A stretch of 64,000 nt of DNA from Solanum dulcamara (lineage: Eukaryota; Streptophyta; Magnoliopsida; Solanales; Solanaceae): the NCBI RefSeq assembly GCF_947179165.1, contig NC_077241.1, forward strand, positions 28,347,746 through 28,411,745, read 5' to 3'. Positions 56,301-64,000 of this stretch are shown piece after piece. The notes under the pieces were generated by a model that saw only the letters and a program-made list of their open reading frames with translations, searched no databases and was not told the origin of the DNA. Each line of letters begins with the position of its first letter. The first letter of the stretch is position 1. Made by a program: the position numbers and the translations under genes.

Positions 56301-58843
56301 ACGATAAAGTACATTGTATGCCTTTCCATAGCTTAAACGTAGTGCTTAACATTTTAATATAGTTTGAAACAATATTGGGCAGCATATACGTATTGTGTTC
56401 AAGTAAACTCTAAAGGTATGTAAAGCTAACCTTTCTTTCTTTTGGCATGATCCATATGAAACAAACGGATGACGAATGTATAAATTCCAAAGAAGCTCTT
56501 ATTCTTAGATACACTAGGATGGCTAATGTTCTTGATTCCTGGACTTATATCATTATATCTTAATACATGTATTATTTCAGCCATCCTATTTTGATATAAT
56601 TCATGTTTGGTATAATTCATAAAGACAATCAAAGGGTACTTGAGACGACTACTGTCTTGATTTTCAAATGATGGTTCATTTTGATTATTTTATTGAGTCT
56701 CAAATGATGATTTAAATGCATATGTTTACTCACTACTCTGCTCGTGCATATTATTATCATATCTATTACCGAGTCCCAGGCCAGGTATGTATTCGTGTAC
56801 ATCTTCACTGCATTGTTCATTGAGTCCCTCACTAGAGGGTCAGGTACGGTATATATATATATATATATATATGATGATATGATATGATGACATGATGATG
56901 TGATGATGGCATCAAGCCCCATGATGGGCCAAATATGATATACATGTATATGACAGCTTCATCGAGTCCATAATATGCCGGATATGATATATGATATAAT
57001 CATGCATGATTTTATTTCATAAGGCACAAGTACAGTAATTTCTTGAGTAACGATATCATACTTGTATCCTAAAACCTCTACTTTAGATATGATCTTTATT
57101 ATTGTATTTTATGTTTATATAATTAGTACATATGTTGTACTAACCCCTTCTCTCTAGGGGGGGCTGCGTTTTATGTCCGCAGGTACAGAAACTCATTTTG
57201 GAGATCCACCAGCTGAGGATTTTCACTTAGCGTTTTTGAAGTGCTCCATTGTCCTGGAGCCTAGACTTTTGGTACCGATCCCTTTAATGTACATATTTGT
57301 TTATTCAGGGCTACGGTAGGGCTCTGTCCCATCATATGCTATTGTTAATACTCTTAGAGGTCTGTAGACAGATGTGTGGGTTATATATAGATGTTATCTA
57401 GTTGTGCTAGTATGACTTATGTTTTGGGACATTCCTATTCATAGTGGCAGCCCTATCGGCTTACGTACTATGTAATCTTATCTTTTGACGATTGTGACTC
57501 CCCAGGAGACAAATGGTTTTGGTATGTATATATATGTGATAGTTTTGAGATGATGCTCCATCCATAAAAATTTCATGTCATGTGAGTGTTGATTGATTAT
57601 AGATAACAGGTATGTATATGAGTGTCCAATTCGGGCACTAGTCACGACCTACGGGGTTGGGTTGTGACACTTATCATGATTTTGATGCTTTAGATAAGTA
57701 TCTTTATGAATATGTTATGATTTCATGATATATTGAATGAGTTATTCTTATGATTCTCAAGTAGTTATGATGAACTTGGTATTACTAGATTCTTACTATC
57801 TTCAAATCTTATGTTATGTTACGTATGATATTTCATTGAGAGTTGATATAGCATCGAGTAGACCTTGGGATAGAGGCTCACTCGTTAGTAGAGGCATGAG
57901 ACCATTAGTAAAAATCCCATTGTCCCATAACTACGTGCCACCGTAGGAGAAAGGATCACCCGTTAGTAAAGGCTTGAATCCTTAGAAAGGGTCACCTATT
58001 AGTTGAGGCTTGATTCCTTGGTAGCTTAGAGAATCCACTTAGGTAATGTTACGATTCTTACCTTGGGAAGTATGGACCCTCTCTTTTTTTAGTGTGCGAG
58101 GAAAACACCAGACTTGAAGTTCTAGCTTACATGGTTTATGTCAGTTAATGGTGTCTATCACAATGACTTATGATTCTCACAATGAATATTAAGATCCCAC
58201 ACAAAGTTATATGAGATAGTATAAGTTCTCATGATGTTTATTATGCATTGACCACATGATTATGATATTTAAATATTTTCAAGTTTTACTCATGTTTTAA
58301 GATATTGGTCATGCATCCCATGTTCATATTGTTTATGTCCAACTATAATTGTTCATTATTGTTTATCATATATGTAGTGCATTTCATGTACTAACGCATA
58401 CTTTTTCCTACATTGTATCATAATTTAGGGTTCGACGATCATCATGCACCTCTTACTCATGGCTAGAGTTGAGTATTATTCTCCTAGTGTTGGTGATTCC
58501 TCATGGTTCGAGGATGTGGCATTTATACTTTCATTGTTCCATATTACTTTTATCTTTTATATTTGGGTGAGCTAGGAGCTTGTCTTATGCCCCCATCTAG
58601 ATTAGTAGAGGTTGTTACATATTTACAGAGTCTATGTCGTCATGTTCATTTGGAGACTTTAGTTGTTTTCTTTAATATGGGATTTCCTCATTGAGACTTT
58701 ATTTCATATTTATGATATCTTTTGATATGTTCTTGTCTACTTACCGTATGTATGCTCATGTATGATATGATAAGAGGCTTGGTAGGGATCCTTTGGGAAT
58801 CTAATCACTATGTCATACCTACGGCCTAGCTTGGGTCATGACA
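53383..58843 (+). repeat. Family B LTR L14 (3' LTR), split by a solo LTR
   Basis: Begins TTTAAGACC straight after the polypurine tract and ends CTTGGGTCATGACA. Without the inserted L15 and its 5-bp duplication it is about 2,248 bp. The leader region (53930-54110) has CTCTCTAAAATTTCTCTCC and a GTTCCAAGG repeat. The two halves (to 54461 and from 57675) join smoothly in sequence style with L16, which crosses the same point uninterrupted. Confidence 0.8.
54462..57669 (+). mobile_element. Solo family A LTR L15 with target-site duplication
   Basis: 3,208 bp from TCTTATATTCC (decayed TGTTATACCCC) to GGTTGTGACA. It is flanked on both sides by CTTAT (54457-54461 and 57670-57674), a 5-bp duplication typical of LTR integrases. 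There is no PBS, interior or second LTR, so it is a solo LTR left by recombination between the two LTRs of a full element. U3 and leader differ noticeably from the other A copies, making this a diverged subfamily. Short stop-free stretches inside are not conserved elsewhere. Confidence 0.9.
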
Positions 58844-59224
58844 TCTACTGAATTAGAAAAAAAAATAAAAGCTTGTATATTAATAGAGTTGGAAAAACCC
58901 AACCAAAATTTACATTGTCAGGTCCACAATGCGGAGGTATTTGATTTCTTCAAGTTCTATCAAAAGACCCTTCTCCGCAAGACAGACACACCATGGACTT
59001 CACTGTCTCAAAATTCTTTCTCGTACCAATTTTCACTCCCTAGCTCCGCAATGTAGATCCACTATAGAATTGGGTTCTTCACAAAATAAAAGCTCCATCC
59101 TTAAGTTTTTGGCTCCCTATTCATCTAAACTTCTATTTTTATCTTTTTGTGTTCATTTTGCATGCTTTCCAACCTACAAGAACCTAATCACGTTGGTTAG
59201 TACAAGTACAAAAATATAACTAGA
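58844..59224. other. Unassigned interval between family B LTRs
   Basis: About 380 bp with no PBS after L14 and no recognised domain. Overlapping short plus-strand frames (58838-59056 and 58929-59219) have no recognisable features. It may be U3 sequence of another LTR. Confidence 0.4.
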
Positions 59225-60186
59225 ATACTATCAACAACATGGGATTTACTCTCAAAATTAGCTGAAAGCATGGTCCCACTTGGCTATTTGGCATATAATC
59301 ATAATACATAAATATATCATAGTCTTTTATAATGATAAGAATCTAGTAATACCATGTTCATCATAAAATACTTAAAATCATAAGAAAAACTCCTTTTCAC
59401 ACATCATGCTTCATAACACAATCAATTCATAAGAGACACTTATCTAAAGCATCCTAATTATGATAAGCTTTTCATGAAAAATCACACTTCAATCGGAAGT
59501 GGCTAAATTATAAAAATCTTTCATAGTAAGAATACTTCAATTCGAAGAAATCTTGTTTTCATAAAAAACATATTTGGTACTTTATCTAAAAGCATCCTTA
59601 AATCATAGTTTTTTCATTTATGATACATGTATAATCTCAAACATAGTCCATAATTATAAGATAGGCATATTATGCATGAGTTCATGTAAAAATCCTTGAA
59701 AACATGTAATTAAAATCAAATCATGCATAATAAGATCAATAGGAGTAAGTAAAACCATCATTGATTGAACTCAATGCATAATCATCGAAATCTTAGATTT
59801 TGGAAGAAATCATAAAGAGAATTTGAAGATTTCTTGGTACTCCATGGATGAAAAGGGATCCATGGATGAAATAACATGCCTCAATGAATTCTACCCTTGA
59901 AACTGAAAGAGGAGTCTTGAATCTTGAAAAACCCTAATTCACCTTGAGAGGATCCTTGGAGAAGAGGACTTGAGTTTACTTGGGGGTTTTGAGTGAATGA
60001 GAAGGAATGAAAGAATTTTGAAGGATAAAACTAGTTATAGGACTTAAGAATAGTCTAGAAACGACATAGTTTAGAGGTTATATTTGTAGGAAAATATCCA
60101 AATACCTTTTAGTAAAAACTGTCGTAAGTGACTCTATGGAGCCACCTATGATCCTTATGTAGGACGGTTCATAGGTCCTTTATGAT
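59225..60186 (-). repeat. Family B LTR fragment L16
   Basis: Reverse complement of the L14 leader/U5 region: the block near 59330-59420 mirrors 57750-57800, and 59870-60000 mirrors the leader of L14. It ends at a breakpoint near 60186 where a plus-strand fragment begins. Confidence 0.7.
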
Positions 60187-60825
60187 AATTTACTTACCTA
60201 ATCCTAGCCTTTAATTTTATATGATATTCTTATGGTTTACTATGCATTGAATCCTTCTCATGTCTATTTATGATTTTACTGCCTCTTTTATCACGCTATT
60301 TGAAACGGTCATTTGCACAGCATAATTTTATTATACATTTTATTGCCTATATACTTAGTATACTCAAATGTACTAATTCATACTTCATTGTCTATATTAT
60401 ATCACAATATAGGGACGGATGCTCCGTCTTCTTCTCGAGTCTAGTTGGTGAATTCTCCAAGATTATGCGGTGAATCCTCATGCTTCGAGGGCAAACTGAG
60501 TCTATACTTCCTTCTTTTGTCATTCTTAGACCATGTTGGTATATTGAGACTATTCCATGTCATGTCATTACCTTTATTTGAGGGTGATCTAGGAACATGT
60601 CCTAGTCCCCGCCTATGGTAGTTCATGTAGAGGCATGTTTAGATATGTTTGTAGAGTCTATGTTGTCTTAATTCATTCTAGTTATACTATATTCTTGGAC
60701 ATTTATTAGTTTCGACTTATTTGTTACCTTATGTATGCTTATGATATGCTAAGAGGCTTGACTAGGGTTTCTTTGGGAATTCTAATCAATGTGTTATGTC
60801 TAGGGCATAGCTTGGATCGTGAAAA
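60187..60825 (+). repeat. Family B LTR fragment L17 (U5 end)
   Basis: The last 0.64 kb of a family B LTR, parallel to about 58200-58843, ending near CTTGGATCGTGAAA. The PBS-like TGTTATCAGAGC follows at 60829-60840, so this was a 5' LTR. Confidence 0.7.
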
Positions 60826-60828
60826 ACT

Positions 60829-60840
60829 TGTTATCAGAGC
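60829..60840 (+). promoter_or_regulatory. Primer-binding site (family B element)
   Basis: TGTTATCAGAGC, one change from the initiator tRNA-Met type TGGTATCAGAGC, a few bases after the LTR end and about 200 bp before the gag start. Confidence 0.75.
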
Positions 60841-61041
60841 ATAAGGTTTGAAGTGTCCTAAGGAATCCAACATGCCATGTCAAGTAAACTCTTATTCATG
60901 GGTATGAATCACTCCACCTCTATGAGTAGGAGGCTATGAGCCACTTATGAAAATCTTCATTTATTTCATGGTCTACATCATGTGATAGAGTGTATTCTAA
61001 GTCTTTTCCCTCTAATGATTGTTGTTTGCTATATTTTGAAA

Positions 61042-61734
61042 ATGCCTCCAATAAGAGCTCCAATCCAAAGAGGGAGGGGTTGATGCTAATAAAGGATAAG
61101 CCCATCAAGTTCTTAATGATCCCCTAACGGATCAAGTTACTCAAGCCAAATTTTGTACTACCATCTATATGCTAGCCCAAGACATGACTACTTAAGTGAA
61201 CCAAGGGGTGGTGGATCTTCTATATGTGGTCATACCGACTTCAAGGGTTTGGAACTTTATAAGGATGAACACTCCTAAATTTCATGAGTCCAAGGTTGAT
61301 GAGGATCCCCAAAATCTTATTGATGAGGTGCATAAGATTATTGCTATTATGGGGGTGTCTTCAGAGGAGAAGGAAAAGTTGGCGTCCTACCAACTCAAGG
61401 GTGTTTCTCAAGTGTGGTTAAATCAATGGAAGGCCAAAAGGATTGAAAGGGGTCTCATAGGTTGGGAAAACTATAACGTTGCATTTCTTGACCGCTTCTT
61501 CCCACTTGAAATAATGGATGCGAAAGTGTTGGAGTTCATCAACCTCAAACAAGGCAATATGAGTGTGAGGCAGAGTATGCCCTCAAGTTCACAAAGTTGT
61601 TCAAGTATGCTCCTTCTTTGGTAGACGAATCCCATGCCCGAATGAGTAGTTAATTTTAGGAGTATCGGACCTGGTGATGAAAGAATGTCGAACGGCAATG
61701 CTTATCAAGGAGATGGATATTTCTAGGCTTATGA
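61042..61734 (+). pseudogene. Ty3/Gypsy gag fragment (family B), broken
   Basis: Gag is the capsid protein. An ATG at 61042 opens MPPIRAPIQRGRG, a start I know from Solanaceae Tekay/Del-type elements, then hits TGA at 61081. Sequence after a frameshift has another stop at 61193, and a clean stretch of 142 codons (61196-61624) contains KVDEDPQNLIDEV, IMGVSSEEKEKLASYQLKG, WLNQWKAKR and FLDRFFPLE, the conserved core of this gag family. A further frameshift lies near 61575: the other frame continues with EYALKF-like sequence to about 61730, where LTR L18 cuts it. The zinc knuckle and pol are absent. Confidence 0.88.
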
Positions 61735-62923
61735 TATCACGACACAACCCCATAGGCCATGACGGGTGTCCGAATTGGGCACTCGCTTATATCCCTACTA
61801 TCTATAAGTAAATTTCTCCCCTGTTTAAGTTATAGTACATCAATAGGCAGGATAACATATAAGCCAACAAGGCTTATCATAGGCACCACTGTACAAACAT
61901 GCATATACAACCCATACATAACCCACATACATGTCCACAGACCTCTAAGACTAAGAATAGTAACATAAAGCGGGACAGGGCCTCTGACATATCCGTGAAC
62001 AAATAAATATATACATCGAAGGTTAATACCAAAACTAGGCTCTGGCACAATGGAGCGCTTCTGAACTGCTGAGTGAAACTCATATGCTGACAGATCCCCA
62101 AAGTATGTATCTGTACCTGCGGGTATGAATGCAGCCCCCCCCCCTCCCCGAGAAAGGGGGGTCAATATGACATATGTACTAAGTATGTAAAGCATAGACA
62201 TTATAAGAAAATTATAGTTGGCGTAAGGATGCAAGAGGAAAGTATAACATTTAACCATTTACCATACTCGCATCGTATAAAAGAAAGTCATACATATTAC
62301 CATTACGTACTTTTCCCGACCCATTTTAGGGACTCGGTGTACCATCTACATTATTCTATCATCATATGCACATATATATTATTAGCACTATGAAACGTAC
62401 AGCCCGATCCATGTATATAGTAAGTACATGCCGAGAAACATACAGCCTAATCAGCACATCGTATAATAATATAGAACAACGATGGCCCAATCCACATATC
62501 ATATTATATCATTGCATACATATGTCATACCCGACCCTTCATGAGACTCGGTGTCATCATATTATCATATACCGTACCCGTCCCTTTATGGGGCTAGGTG
62601 TCATTATATCATCATATACCGTACCCGACCCTTTATAGGACTCGGTGTAATTATATCATTATATACCGTACCCATCCCTTTATCGGACTCGGTGTCATAA
62701 TCATCATATACCGTACCCGGCCCTTTATGGGACTCAGTGTCAGATGTATTACAATATACATGAATCAAGTAGTGAGTAACCATATATAATCTAAATCATT
62801 ATCAGAGACTCAACAATGTAAGAAGATTAAGCTATCGTCCGAGGACTAGAATAGTAGTGTAGCCATCTCAAGTGCCTTCTAAATGCCATTGAGGCTATAT
62901 TACTTAGCATCTCGAGGACCCTA
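61735..62923 (-). repeat. Family A LTR fragment L18
   Basis: Minus-strand U5/leader part of an A LTR inserted in the gag fragment; the terminus on the plus strand is TATCACGACACAACCCC. It contains four to five tandem 46-bp units and is interrupted at 62923 by L19. An open stretch at 61830-62258 on the minus strand is LTR sequence, not a gene. Confidence 0.8.
62525..62740 (-). repeat. 46-bp tandem repeat in L18
   Basis: The block ACCGTACCCG(A/T)CCCTTTAT occurs at 62571, 62618, 62664 and 62709, with a variant near 62525. Each is followed by GGACTCGGTGTCAT. In other family A LTRs this block is spaced irregularly, so this is a local expansion. Confidence 0.85.
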
Positions 62924-64000
62924 TGTCACGACCCAACCCCGTAGGCCGTGACTAGGGTCTGATCTGGACCCCCTATATACAAACCTATCTGATATAAGAA
63001 CTATACACCAGAACCCCCATAGGTGATAACATATGTGCATACATATAGCCTCTTTCATTTACATCATGTCATGAAAGGGCATACAAGCCGACAAGGCTAC
63101 CTTAACATAAGAACATTTGCAATATGCCGTATAGGCACAACTGAAGCAAACTTGTAAAAAACCCACGTACATATATTTACAGACCTCTAAAAATATCAAC
63201 GGTAACATATGGCGGGACATAGCCCTCGCCGTACCCATGAATAAACATACATATACATCAAGGGTCAGTACCAAAATCTAGGCTCCGGCACAACGAAGAG
63301 CTCCCAAATCGCTGAGTGGAAACCCTAAGCTGGCGGGTCTTAAAAGTAAGTACCTGTACCTGCGGGCATGAAAGGCAGCCCCCTCTGAAGAAAGGGGGGT
63401 CAGTACGATATATATACTAAGTATGTAAGCATAACACATCATAACTGAGACCATACATGAAACCGGGATGTAGGGGACAATATAACATTTAACAGAGTAC
63501 TATACATGTACCTTACAAAATAAGGTCATGTATACCATTATCACATACTGTATCTGGCCCACTCGGGGACTCGGTGTTACAAATGCATCATTTTATCATC
63601 ATAGGCATATCTATACTATTAGCATTGTGGAACGGACAGCCCGATCCATATATATAACAAGTTAGTATCGAGGAGCGTTCGGCCTGATCCATATATAATA
63701 TAATGATGCCGAGGAATATACAGCCTGATCTATTTATAATATAATGATGCCGAGAAATGTATGGCCCAATCCTTATATAGTAAAATATGCCGAGAAACAT
63801 ATGGCCTGATCCCTATATAGTAAAATATGTCGAGGAACGTATGGCCCGATCCTTATATAGTAAAATATGCCAAGGAATGTACGGCTCGATCCCTATATAG
63901 TAAAATATGCTGAGAAACGTTCGGCTCGATCCATATATCTTATAACACATATACATGCACGTAAAACTTGGTAACATATCAAACATCCCTCAACATATTA
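62924..64000 (-). repeat. Family A LTR L19 (runs off the window)
   Basis: Starts at its natural terminus TGTCACGACCCAACCCCG inside L18, same orientation. It includes the CGGCAGCC-type terminal region, GGACTCGGTG motif (63567-63576) and a 41-bp tandem array, and continues past 64000. Confidence 0.85.
63660..63945 (-). repeat. 41-bp tandem repeat in L19
   Basis: Units with (A/G)TATGCCGAG(G/A)AA..T..GGCC(C/T)GATCC..TATATA recur about every 40-41 bp (markers near 63709, 63749, 63790, 63831, 63871 and 63911). L13 carries a short, decayed version at 49520-49640. Confidence 0.88.

Noticed and set aside
61830..62258. 142-codon minus-strand open frame
   Set aside because: Lies wholly inside LTR L18. 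Other copies of the same LTR region carry stops.
62525..62740. Regular repeats that might suggest a CRISPR array
   Set aside because: Repeats are contiguous without unique spacers, lie in a plant LTR, and have no cas genes nearby.

Overview
This looks like gene-poor heterochromatic DNA of a dicot plant, most probably a Solanaceae genome. That family call is inference from recognising the LTR, gag and LINE sequence types; no host gene is present to test it. I see no intact host protein gene, tRNA or CRISPR array. Nearly everything is retrotransposon sequence, nested and truncated in both orientations.

Two LTR families dominate. Family A has LTRs of about 2.9-3.4 kb that start TGTTACACCCC/TGTTATACCCC and end in GTCGTGACA. 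They are followed by a primer-binding site TGGTATCAGAGC (initiator tRNA-Met type) and an internal domain of up to 3 kb with no recognisable gag or pol, so the elements look like LARDs (large non-autonomous retrotransposon derivatives). Family B has LTRs of about 2.2-3 kb ending in GGGTCATGACA or a close variant, and carries real Ty3/Gypsy gag remnants.

Layout. 1-8347: family A element on the minus strand (LTR 1-1923, internal 1924-5157, LTR 5158-8347). 8348-9675: truncated plus-strand A LTR. 9676-16648: plus-strand A element (5'-truncated LTR, internal 10735-13765, LTR 13766-16648). 16649-17008: minus-strand Gypsy pol scrap. 17009-20008: minus family B-like LTR. 20009-23379: minus A LTR. 23387-42735: minus-strand A element interrupted by a 13.2-kb LINE (28206-41404). 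42736-43882: unassigned AT-rich DNA. 43883-50462: three plus-strand A LTRs nested in one another, the last followed by PBS and internal sequence to about 52850. 52851-58843: family B gag remnant, polypurine tract and 3' LTR, split by a solo family A LTR with matching 5-bp target duplication. 58844-59224: unassigned. 59225-61734: two opposed family B LTR fragments and a gag pseudogene. 61735-64000: two nested minus-strand A LTRs.

The items most worth a second look are these. (1) The LINE has L1-type ORF1 and ORF2 followed by an extra 5-kb 3' module. One reading frame there runs about 4.18 kb with a single stop. It contains three exact 510-bp period repeats and at least 14 splice-acceptor-like T-rich/CAG boundaries. 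(2) A 103-bp copy of 5S rRNA, in sense orientation, lies inside the internal domain of two different family A elements. (3) The family A U3 promoters contain palindromic cis-element modules, including a 24-bp tandem array of G-box palindromes. All LINE and LTR coding regions seen here carry stops or frameshifts, so nothing in the window looks autonomously active.
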